Source: an uncultured Saprospirales bacterium (GTDB lineage Bacteria; Bacteroidota; Bacteroidia; Chitinophagales; Saprospiraceae). From it: 35,918 nucleotides of DNA. Each line of letters opens with the position of its first letter. Within the stretch, counting starts at the first letter, position 1. This document shows positions 25,295 to 32,407 of the stretch, piece by piece. The stretch is taken from contig CALMIR010000047.1 of the NCBI GenBank assembly GCA_937864265.1, positions 1-35,918 on the forward strand. Reading direction: 5' to 3'. The position numbers and the translations under genes were made by a program. The notes beneath the pieces were generated by a model. It was given only the letters and a program-made list of their open reading frames with translations. It searched no databases and was not told the origin of the DNA.

Positions 25295-26935
25295 TCACCC
25301 AAGCACCCCTTCCTTCAAATCCCCCTCCTCCAAATCATCAATAATAGAATTCAGGCCATAGCGGATGCGATTTAGGGTAACCTGTGCAAAGCCGGGGTCG
25401 ATGATGCCATTTTGAATCTGGTTATTGACGCCGTGGAACTGGCTTTGTTGCATGATCACATCGTTTTCCCGCCGGGAACTGCTGCTGATAACCTGATTCA
25501 GCAAGTCAAAAGTGCTAGAAAAATCGCTGACCTTCAGCGGTGCTTTCAATACTTCTCGCAAACGACTCAGGCTTTCCACCGGAAATTCGGGTTTGGTAGC
25601 CTTTGGCTTTTCTTCCGACGAGGAGGTAGCAGCGCGCTGGGCTTGATCGGCGGTGTTGTCCGAAGCTTCGGCGGGCTTGATGATGCCAGCCAAGTCATTT
25701 GTAGAAATGTCTTTGCGGATAAAATAAAACTGGCCACCCTGGTGCCCGGCATTGCGCAGCGGCTCACATTGCGGTGTCTGGGTGGAATTGGACACGATGC
25801 CTTCTTGCATGTCTTCCCAAAGGCGATTGACGCTCAGGGTTTTGCCGGAATTGGCATCCAGTTGGGTGAGCAGGCTTTTGGCAAAGGGGCTATTGCCACC
25901 GGGAAAGCCGTCCAGCACTGGTTCTTTGCGACCCGCTGTCAGAATAAAACGCGAAGGAATATTATAGTAGCGCTGTACGGCTTTAGGAATACTGGCATCT
26001 CGGGTCTCCAGTAGAGAGCCTGAAAAACAAGCATCCACGATGCCCAATACATGCCGGGCTTTGCTGGTGCTGATGGCGTTGAGCACATCGCTGTTGTTGA
26101 GGTAGGTGGCCCTTTTGTTCCATTGCGCATCTACGGGCAGCCAAAAACCCGATTTCCGATCCTCGATGTACTCGCCATGGCCAGAAAAGTAAAAGATAAA
26201 ATTGTCTTTTTCCGTGATGCGTTTTTCGATCTCATCGAAATGATCTATAATAGATACCCGTGTAGCTTTGTCGTCGTACAACTCCCAGGTATGTTGCGGA
26301 AAAAAGGCATATTTTGATTGCAGCAGTTCTTTGAATCGCTGGGCATCCCGCACGGCGTTGTTCAACATTGGAATTTTTCCACTGTATTGGTTGATGCCTA
26401 TGACCAGCAGGTAATTGATGCCTTCGATGATCGAATTGTCTGATTCCAGGGCTGCATCGTCCACGGGGCGGCCTTTGGTAAGTTGTGGCTTCATACTTTT
26501 GAATATAGCGGATAAATCCTGTACGATTTCCGTCCAGGCCTCACTGCGATCGTCCCAATTGTTGACGGGTTTTTTGTTTTGTGGCAGCCATTTGTAACGA
26601 TGCAAATCACTTTCTTCAAACAAAGATGTGCGGATCAGGATAGGCACTAATTGAGCCTTCCCCTGTTGGTGTTGTGCTACAGCCAGGGGAATTTCTACTT
26701 CATTGATATAGTCGGATGCCAGCAAACTGGGGCTTACCAAAAACACTATTACATCAGCCTGGCGGATGCGCTCTTTGATGACTTGATCCCAGACCTGGCC
26801 GGGCAGTATATCGCGATCGGTGAAAACTTTGATGGTGTTTTTCCGGATGTAAATGTCCAGCGACTCCAGCAGTTCTTTCATATAGGACTCATCCTTACCG
26901 GAAAAAGAAATGAACAGGTTGATTGGTGTATCCAT
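25295..26935 (-). CDS. TIR-caspase (peptidase C14) fusion protein with a C-terminal EAD-like tail
   Basis: The 546-aa protein has three parts. Residues about 4-145 are a TIR domain: NLFISFSGKDESYMKEL, VFTDRDILPGQ, VIVFLVSPSLLASDYINEVE, with Glu81 aligning with the catalytic glutamate of TIR NADases. Residues about 172-407 are a caspase-like C14 domain with the catalytic dyad His253 (YFSGHGEY) and Cys303 (DACFSG), closing with TQTPQCEPLRNAGHQGGQF. After a low-complexity linker (about 420-450), the last 95 residues are helical, with NRIRYGLNSIIDDLEEGD, resembling effector-associated (death-like) domains. TIR and caspase domains are known in bacterial immunity: TIRs make NAD-derived signals, and caspases cleave cellular proteins. 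In type IV Thoeris they are separate genes. Here they are one chain. A -7 promoter element lies 11 nt upstream. Confidence 0.9.
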   Translation of the reverse strand: MDTPINLFISFSGKDESYMKELLESLDIYIRKNTIKVFTDRDILPGQVWDQVIKERIRQADVIVFLVSPSLLASDYINEVEIPLAVAQHQQGKAQLVPILIRTSLFEESDLHRYKWLPQNKKPVNNWDDRSEAWTEIVQDLSAIFKSMKPQLTKGRPVDDAALESDNSIIEGINYLLVIGINQYSGKIPMLNNAVRDAQRFKELLQSKYAFFPQHTWELYDDKATRVSIIDHFDEIEKRITEKDNFIFYFSGHGEYIEDRKSGFWLPVDAQWNKRATYLNNSDVLNAISTSKARHVLGIVDACFSGSLLETRDASIPKAVQRYYNIPSRFILTAGRKEPVLDGFPGGNSPFAKSLLTQLDANSGKTLSVNRLWEDMQEGIVSNSTQTPQCEPLRNAGHQGGQFYFIRKDISTNDLAGIIKPAEASDNTADQAQRAATSSSEEKPKATKPEFPVESLSRLREVLKAPLKVSDFSSTFDLLNQVISSSSRRENDVIMQQSQFHGVNNQIQNGIIDPGFAQVTLNRIRYGLNSIIDDLEEGDLKEGVLG

Positions 26936-26945
26936 TAGCGGCTTA

Positions 26946-26953
26946 CAAAACTA
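26946..26953 (-). promoter_or_regulatory. -7 promoter element TAGTTTTG (minus strand) for the TIR-caspase gene
   Basis: An exact match to TAnnTTTG on the minus strand that ends 10 nt before the ATG at 26935, implying a very short leader. A -33 element was not clearly seen. Confidence 0.4.
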
Positions 26954-27177
26954 ATTTTGGCGAATTTATAAAAGCTTGACCTGACTTACAATAGGAAGGA
27001 GAAAAATTGTGGCTTTTCCCGCCTTCTCTGCGTTTTTCGCAAATCAGTCGCTCGCCCGGACGGAGAGGATTCGATGGCTTGGCTTGTCACCGCTAATGAC
27101 TAATGACACTGCTGTACGAAAAGGATCAACAATCAATAATTTACGAAGCTTATCCAACTCAGCCGATTAGTCGAAAT

Positions 27178-27204
27178 AAAAAAGGCTGTCCAAAATGGAC
27201 AGCC
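27178..27204 (-). terminator. Rho-independent terminator of tRNA-Ser
   Basis: On the minus strand, GGCTGTCC and GGACAGCC arms with a 5-nt loop are followed by TTTTTTAT. It begins 17 nt after the 3' end of the tRNA, so it ends that transcript. Confidence 0.85.
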
Positions 27205-27220
27205 TATGGTAGCAGTTTTG

Positions 27221-27305
27221 CGGAGGGGGAGGGATTCGAACCCCCGGACCTGTTACAGTCGGCGGTTTTCAAGACCGCTGCAATCAACCACTCTGCCACC
27301 CCTCC
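27221..27305 (-). tRNA. tRNA-Ser (anticodon TGA)
   Basis: The 85-nt gene on the minus strand has a perfect 7-bp acceptor stem (GGAGGGG with CCCCTCC), discriminator G, and a D-arm starting GGCAGAGTGG. The anticodon loop CTTGAAA gives TGA. A long variable arm as expected for serine is present, as is the T-loop TTCGAAT. CCA is not encoded. It reads UCN serine codons, mainly UCA. Confidence 0.97.
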
Positions 27306-27306
27306 G

Positions 27307-27434
27307 GTGAAGTGAGGGTGAGGGTGAGTGTGAGGGTGAGTGTGTGAGCATGAGTTTAGAGTTTGGGTGTGTTGGAATCTCGGAAAAGAAAATGAGTGAG
27401 TGTGTGAGCATGAGTTTAGGTCTCAGAAAAGAAA
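27307..27434. repeat. GTGAG-rich simple repeat with a 24-bp direct repeat
   Basis: Just beyond the tRNA 5' end is a run of GTGAGG/GTGAGT units (27310-27345). A 24-bp exact direct repeat lies at 27336-27359 and 27396-27419 (starting GTGAGTGTGTGAGC, ending GAGTTTAG). Each copy is followed by TCTC(G/A)GAAAAGAAAA, at 27378-27392 and 27420-27434. The unit is about 60 bp with an internal deletion in the second copy. The sequence is not coding. Confidence 0.7.
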
Positions 27435-27521
27435 AGGTATTCAGGTATCAAAAAATAGATCGAATAAGATTACTTTTCCAAAACGGAACGCAAATATAAG
27501 GTGAGTTGCTGAATTGTGGAA

Positions 27522-27529
27522 TATCTTTG
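27522..27529 (+). promoter_or_regulatory. -7 promoter element TATCTTTG for the MmcQ/FAD-oxidoreductase pair
   Basis: Exact TAnnTTTG match 35 nt upstream of the ATG at 27565. No -33 element at canonical distance was identified. Confidence 0.45.
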
Positions 27530-27564
27530 TAAAAAAACTTTATTAACACGCAATTTTTTCAAAA

Positions 27565-27918
27565 ATGGACATTGAGACCTTCCGCTTGTATTGCCTGGCC
27601 AAGCCGGGTGTAGAAGAGAGCTTCCCGTTTGGGGAAGATACCCTGGTTTTCAAGGTATATGGGAAAATATTTGCCATTACCGGACTGGACAATCCCGTAT
27701 TCGAGGTGAACCTGAAATGCGATCCGGATCGGGCGATTGAGTTGCGGGAAAACCACGAAGAAATTCGGCCAGGCTGGCACATGAACAAACAGCACTGGAA
27801 TACCGTATTTTTTGAGGGCGAATTAGACGATGCCTTCCTTCAGGAATTGATTGATCATTCCTACACCTTGATTTACAATAGCCTTTCTAAAAAAATCAGA
27901 GCGCAACACGGTTTATGA
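27565..27918 (+). CDS. MmcQ/YjbR family protein
   Basis: The 117-aa protein has the family's conserved features: ETFRLYCLAKPGVEESFPFG at the N-terminus, TLVFKVYGKIFA in the middle, and the HMNKQHWNTVFF block. The structure is known to be a small alpha/beta fold of the DNA-binding-like YjbR superfamily, but a biochemical role is not established. The stop overlaps the start of the FAD oxidoreductase by 4 bp (ATGA), indicating translational coupling. The pair probably shares one promoter. Confidence 0.9.
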   Translation: MDIETFRLYCLAKPGVEESFPFGEDTLVFKVYGKIFAITGLDNPVFEVNLKCDPDRAIELRENHEEIRPGWHMNKQHWNTVFFEGELDDAFLQELIDHSYTLIYNSLSKKIRAQHGL

Positions 27919-28970
27919 CAGTCGATTATATCATCGTCGGGCAGGGCATCGCCGGAACTTTGCTGGCTTATTTTTTGCGCCAGCGCGGAAAAACGGTCTT
28001 GGTCATGGATTCGAATGAGCCGAACGCTTCTTCCAAAATAGCAGCGGGCATTATCAATCCCATTACGGGGCGTAAATACGTCAAATCCTGGCGCATTGAC
28101 ACCTTGCTTCCGGTAGCCGTGGAGACTTACCGCGAACTGGAAAACCTACTCCGCATGGAATTGTTTCTCCAGCGGCCCATCATACGCACCCTTTTCAACC
28201 ATGGCGAGGAAAACGACTGGCTGGCCAGAACAGGCGATGCAGCCTATCAGCCCTACATGGCCGATCGGGCGAACATCGGGCTTTATGCGGAGACTACCCA
28301 TCCAGCCCATGCTTATGGCGAGGTGTTGCATGGCGGACAGGTACGGATGGGGGCTTTGATTGCCGCTTTCCGGGAAATGCTTATTGAGGAACACGCTTAT
28401 TGGGAGGAAACCTTTGATTTCGCTTTGTTGGAATGGCCGGAGTCAGGCGCTGTGGTTTATCAAAATATCCAGGCTCAGCAAATTGTCTTTTGCGAAGGCT
28501 ATCGGGGTAAGGACAATCCTTTTTTCCAATACTTGCCCTTTCGGGGTGCCAAAGGCGAGGTGTTGATCGTCAAAATCCCGGGCATCCAATACGAAAAAAT
28601 ACTCAAGCACCAGGTGTTCATCGTGCCGCTGGCGCAGCCGGAACAATACTGGATAGGTTCTACTTATCAGCCGGAGTTGGATGCTACGCCCAATCCCGCT
28701 ACCCGCCATTGGCTGGAGAGCCGCCTAAAGGAGGTTCTGAAAGTGCCTTTTGAAGTATTGACCCATCAAGCAGCCATTCGGCCAACGGTAAAAGATCGGC
28801 GGCCTTTTCTGGGCATACACCCTCAGTTTCCGCAACTGGCCATCTTCAATGGATTGGGTACCAAGGGCGCTTCTTTAGGTCCTTATTGGGCAAAACATAT
28901 GGCTGATTTTTTGAGTGGAGAGTTGATCCTGGATTCGGAGGTGGCAATTGATCGTTTTGCTAAGATTTAA
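27915..28970 (+). CDS. FAD-dependent oxidoreductase (DAO family)
   Basis: The 351-aa protein begins with a Rossmann dinucleotide fold: GQGIAG (GxGxxG, 9-14) and the ribose-binding Asp32 after VLVMD. It continues with a DAO-type substrate domain (KIAAGIINPITGRKYVKSW, then a C-terminal RPTVKDRRPFLGIHP and NGLGTKGASLGPYWAKHMADFL). That resembles glycine oxidase, ThiO-like and sarcosine oxidase-like amine oxidoreductases. No signal peptide is present, so it is cytoplasmic. It overlaps the MmcQ-type gene by ATGA and is the second cistron. The exact amine substrate cannot be assigned. Confidence 0.85.
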   Translation: MTVDYIIVGQGIAGTLLAYFLRQRGKTVLVMDSNEPNASSKIAAGIINPITGRKYVKSWRIDTLLPVAVETYRELENLLRMELFLQRPIIRTLFNHGEENDWLARTGDAAYQPYMADRANIGLYAETTHPAHAYGEVLHGGQVRMGALIAAFREMLIEEHAYWEETFDFALLEWPESGAVVYQNIQAQQIVFCEGYRGKDNPFFQYLPFRGAKGEVLIVKIPGIQYEKILKHQVFIVPLAQPEQYWIGSTYQPELDATPNPATRHWLESRLKEVLKVPFEVLTHQAAIRPTVKDRRPFLGIHPQFPQLAIFNGLGTKGASLGPYWAKHMADFLSGELILDSEVAIDRFAKI

Positions 28971-29081
28971 AGATTCATCAACTCAATTTTTGAAAACCTA
29001 TTATAAAATTGTTTTTATTGCGTTTTCCCTAAAATTGGCTATCTTTACTTATTAGTCATTTGACAATTCTTGCACTTAGTA

Positions 29082-29200
29082 ACGCAGAAAAATTAAGTTC
29101 CCGATTTGTCCTTACCCTAGCGGGCTAAACGGTTCATTTTAAGTGTGTCCGCTAGGGTAAGGACTTCAATAAATCGGGAAGTAATTTTTTGCACACTACT
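29082..29200 (+). repeat. 119-bp palindromic MITE/REP-like element, copy 2
   Basis: This is the reverse-complement copy of 3339-3457 with about two differences. It holds a 16-bp inner stem (GTCCTTACCCTAGCGG and its complement) around a 25-nt loop, and outer arms TTCCCGATTT and AAATCGGGAA. The 6-bp direct repeat ACTTAG occurs at 29074-29079 and 29198-29203, right at the element's edges, and could be a target-site duplication. It lies 111 bp beyond the FAD oxidoreductase stop and 127 bp ahead of the sigma-factor start. Confidence 0.8.
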
Positions 29201-29327
29201 TAGGCAAAAATTCTCAACGAGCGTACTTTTTTCAAAGAACTATTTGGATGTGAACATAGCATCTCTTAGAATTTCCCTAGGTTAAGTTAGATTGTAATGA
29301 TCTGCCGTATAGAAATAATATAACATC

Positions 29328-29870
29328 ATGCCCGAAAACGAATCCACACATTCTAATGGTTTGGCGGAGCTTTATCCACAAGCTTATGAGCAACTTAAGC
29401 TAATGGCCCGGAGGCAACTGGCTCAGGAAATGGGCGTACACACACTGAATACAACTGACTTGGTGCACGAAGTGTATATCAAAATGGCAGCTCAATACAA
29501 GCAAGATTTTGAAAACCGTGCCCAGTTTTATGCCCTTGCTGCACAAGCCATGCGCCGCCTTCTCATCGATTACGCCCGGGAGAAGAAGCGGGATAAAAGA
29601 GGTGGCGATAAACTGATTCTGACCTTGGGGGCTGCCGATAAAATTGAGACAAGCGCTGAAGAATTGATTTCCCTAAACGATGCTGTTGAGCAGTACTTTA
29701 CCCTGAGTCAGCGTGGGGCGCAGATCATCGAGCTTTGGTTTTTTGCTGGCTTTAGGCAGGAAGAAATTGCGGAGATCCTCGACATATCCGTTGCAACGGT
29801 ACGACGGGAATGGACGCTAGCCCGTGCCTGGCTAAGCCGCGAGATCAAGCGTCAACAAAAACACCTATAA
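29328..29870 (+). CDS. ECF-like RNA polymerase sigma factor (TIGR02999 type)
   Basis: The 180-aa sigma-70-family regulator has region 2 around NTTDLVHEVYIKM and RAQFYALAAQAMRRLLIDYAR. Region 4 is near the C-terminus: GFRQEEIAEILDISVATVRREW as a helix-turn-helix that would read the -35 element of target promoters. This subgroup is typically encoded beside Ser/Thr kinases carrying TPR repeats and lacks a classic anti-sigma neighbour. That matches here: the kinase gene starts 10 bp downstream. The pair probably forms an operon in which the kinase signals to the sigma factor; that link is inference. Confidence 0.9.
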   Translation: MPENESTHSNGLAELYPQAYEQLKLMARRQLAQEMGVHTLNTTDLVHEVYIKMAAQYKQDFENRAQFYALAAQAMRRLLIDYAREKKRDKRGGDKLILTLGAADKIETSAEELISLNDAVEQYFTLSQRGAQIIELWFFAGFRQEEIAEILDISVATVRREWTLARAWLSREIKRQQKHL

Positions 29871-29880
29871 ACATCATCCC

Positions 29881-32406
29881 ATGTCGGCTTTAGACTGGAA
29901 TACCATATCTCAACATTTTTACAGGCTGTATCCATTGCCAGAGCATGAACGATTGGCTGCACTGGAACAACTGGCGCAGCAAGCTCCAGATATTTATGTG
30001 GAAGTCAAAGCCCTATTGGAGGAAGACCAAGCTTTGCATGATATACTGAATACAGGGGCGGCTTCCTTGCTTCAGGGAAAAGAAGAAGCCCTGGAAGGAC
30101 AAGAAATAGGTGTTTTTAAACTAGAGCGCCTGCTTGGTAAAGGGGGCATGGGGGCTGTTTATCTGGCTCGACGCATTGATGGAGAATTTGAACAGCAGGT
30201 GGCACTAAAGCTGATTCCACCAGAGCGCTTGAATCAAAATGCCTTACAACGTTTTCGCAAAGAACGCCAAATACTAGCGGGCTTGCAGCACCCTAATATC
30301 GCGCAGCTCTATGATGGGGGGACTACCGAAGACGGGCATCTGTATTTTACGATGGAGTACATAGACGGAAAGTCCATTCTGGATTACTGCCAGCAACAGC
30401 CGTGCAGCCTGAAAGATAGATTGCATTTGTTTTTACAAATAGGCGCTGCGATTGCTTATGCCCATAGTAAAATGATTCTCCACCTCGATATCAAACCCGG
30501 CAATGTTCTGGTTGATTCCAAACGCCACCCCAAAGTGTTGGATTTCGGCATTTCGGAAGAGAGCTTGAGCCATCAGGGCAATCAAATCCATACCGACGTT
30601 TCGCGACCTTACACACTGGCTTATGCGCCTCCTGAGCAAAGGCTTCAGCAGCCACCGGCCATCACAAATGATGTATATGCTCTGGGCGTTTTATTGTATC
30701 AATTGCTGACGGAACAGTTGCCTTTTTCTAAAGACCATTATCAGGATATTCAAAAAAATAAAGAGCCGGTATTGCCACCAGCGCCTTCTACCAAAGTATC
30801 TTTGACCGAAGCCAAGCTGATTCGTGGCGATTTGGACGCCATTTGCCTCAAGGCATTACAGGTTGCCCCAGAAAAACGCTACCAATCGGTCAATGAGTTG
30901 GTCGCTGATGTTCAGGCTCATTTGCAACAGCGGCCCATAGCTGTTAGAAGTGCCCCTTTTTACAATACGGGAAAGTTCATCCTGCGGAATCGACAGGCAT
31001 TGGCCGTATTGGCTATTACTTTTTTATTAGTGGTGGGCTTAATTGTGTATTACACCTTCCAGTTGAGGCAAGAACGGAATCAGGCATTGGCGGAGGCCAC
31101 CAAAACCCGGCAGTTGATGGGACTGCTCACGGATGCCTTCAGCGCCGTTGACCCTTATGTGCGACAAAACGACACCCTAAGAGCGGGCACCATACTCGAT
31201 CGCGCCAGCAAACAAATGGAACTACAATTGGCCAATCAGCCCGAATTGTTAGCGGAAATGGGGCTTACTCTGGCAGGCATATATGCTTCTATCAATGATT
31301 ACCATAAGGCGGACTCGCTGGCGTCAAAAGGGTTGAATTGGTACCAACAAAATCCTCCCGCCGATCAATTGCTGTTGGCAGATGCCTATTTTCAGTTGGG
31401 AGAAATTCAATGGGGCTTGAGTATGTATGCCCTAGCTCAACAATATTTTGAGCAGGCTTTGGCGATGAGTGACTTACTGGAGGAGCCTGGAAAATGGACA
31501 GCAGACTGCCATTATGCGCTAGGGGATATAGCCATTGATCGCTTGGATTATGAAAGAGCCGATTCGCTGCATCGGCTTGCCTATGCTTTTTATAAGCAAC
31601 ACTATGAGCCTCCCCATGAAACGTTGGCTGCTTCATTGCACGCCCTAGGAACAACACAGCGCAAACTGGAAAACTTCCAACAGTCGGAAAGGTACTATCT
31701 GGCTGCCCTGCAAATGAACCGCAGCTTGTATCAAGAACCCCATACAGAAATTGCCTTTAACCTGAATAACCTGGCCAGCTTGTATCTGAACTGGGAGCAG
31801 CCAGAAAAAGGCCTGCCTTATGCCGAGGATTCTTATCAACAACGCTTGAGCATACTGGGCGCTTTGCACGAAGAGACCATCGCCAGCTTATCCAATCTTA
31901 CTCGCATTTACACCGCTATGGGCAATTATGAAAAAGCCCTGCAAATTCGCCTACAACTGCTGGAAAGCTCCCGCAAGCTGTATGATGATCAGCCGCATCT
32001 TTATACCCTTTTTCATTTACACAGCATCGGCAACCTATACAGAAGACTGGGGAAAAATCGGGAGGCAGAAGCCTATCTGCATAAGGCCGTAAAAATGGCC
32101 CGCGACCTCGATTATGGAAAGGAGAGCGTTGAACGCACCGCGCTTTTTTACCAAAACCTGGGGGAGGCGATTTATGATCAAAAGCGTTATACGGAAGCAG
32201 CCCGTGTTTTCCAACAGGGTTTGGAATACCTCCCGAATACAACTCCTGCAGTAGCAGTATTACACTATCATTTAGCCCGCACTTACCTGCAATTAGGCCA
32301 ACAGCAAAAAGCCCGGACAGCGCTGAAATCTGCCCGGGCTTTGCTGGAAGCCAATCCTACTGAGAATCAGGAAGTGCTTCAACAAATAGATGCTCTAATG
32401 CATTGA
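29881..32406 (+). CDS. Membrane Ser/Thr protein kinase with C-terminal TPR repeats
   Basis: The 841-aa protein has a cytoplasmic kinase domain (about 78-350). It shows the glycine loop LLGKGGMGAVY (84-94), ATP-binding Lys110 (VALK), catalytic Asp203 in HLDIKPGNVL, DFG (221-223) and APPEQ (249-253). The arginine of the usual HRD triad is replaced by leucine (HLD), the non-RD type that does not rely on activation-loop phosphorylation; a complete active site is otherwise seen. A single transmembrane segment (about 373-392) is followed by a region outside the membrane with several tetratricopeptide-like repeats (about 440-830). It follows the ECF sigma gene by 10 bp. The stop is 1 nt from that of the convergent cytolysin-like gene. 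Confidence 0.92.
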   Translation: MSALDWNTISQHFYRLYPLPEHERLAALEQLAQQAPDIYVEVKALLEEDQALHDILNTGAASLLQGKEEALEGQEIGVFKLERLLGKGGMGAVYLARRIDGEFEQQVALKLIPPERLNQNALQRFRKERQILAGLQHPNIAQLYDGGTTEDGHLYFTMEYIDGKSILDYCQQQPCSLKDRLHLFLQIGAAIAYAHSKMILHLDIKPGNVLVDSKRHPKVLDFGISEESLSHQGNQIHTDVSRPYTLAYAPPEQRLQQPPAITNDVYALGVLLYQLLTEQLPFSKDHYQDIQKNKEPVLPPAPSTKVSLTEAKLIRGDLDAICLKALQVAPEKRYQSVNELVADVQAHLQQRPIAVRSAPFYNTGKFILRNRQALAVLAITFLLVVGLIVYYTFQLRQERNQALAEATKTRQLMGLLTDAFSAVDPYVRQNDTLRAGTILDRASKQMELQLANQPELLAEMGLTLAGIYASINDYHKADSLASKGLNWYQQNPPADQLLLADAYFQLGEIQWGLSMYALAQQYFEQALAMSDLLEEPGKWTADCHYALGDIAIDRLDYERADSLHRLAYAFYKQHYEPPHETLAASLHALGTTQRKLENFQQSERYYLAALQMNRSLYQEPHTEIAFNLNNLASLYLNWEQPEKGLPYAEDSYQQRLSILGALHEETIASLSNLTRIYTAMGNYEKALQIRLQLLESSRKLYDDQPHLYTLFHLHSIGNLYRRLGKNREAEAYLHKAVKMARDLDYGKESVERTALFYQNLGEAIYDQKRYTEAARVFQQGLEYLPNTTPAVAVLHYHLARTYLQLGQQQKARTALKSARALLEANPTENQEVLQQIDALMH

Positions 32407-32407
32407 A

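Noticed and set aside
25412-26014. Plus-strand open frame of 200 codons inside the TIR-caspase gene
   Set aside because: It is antisense to the caspase domain, whose catalytic residues are read on the minus strand; no recognisable protein motif.
27103-27315. 70-codon plus-strand open frame
   Set aside because: It runs through the tRNA-Ser terminator and the tRNA in antisense; it is a shadow of the RNA gene.
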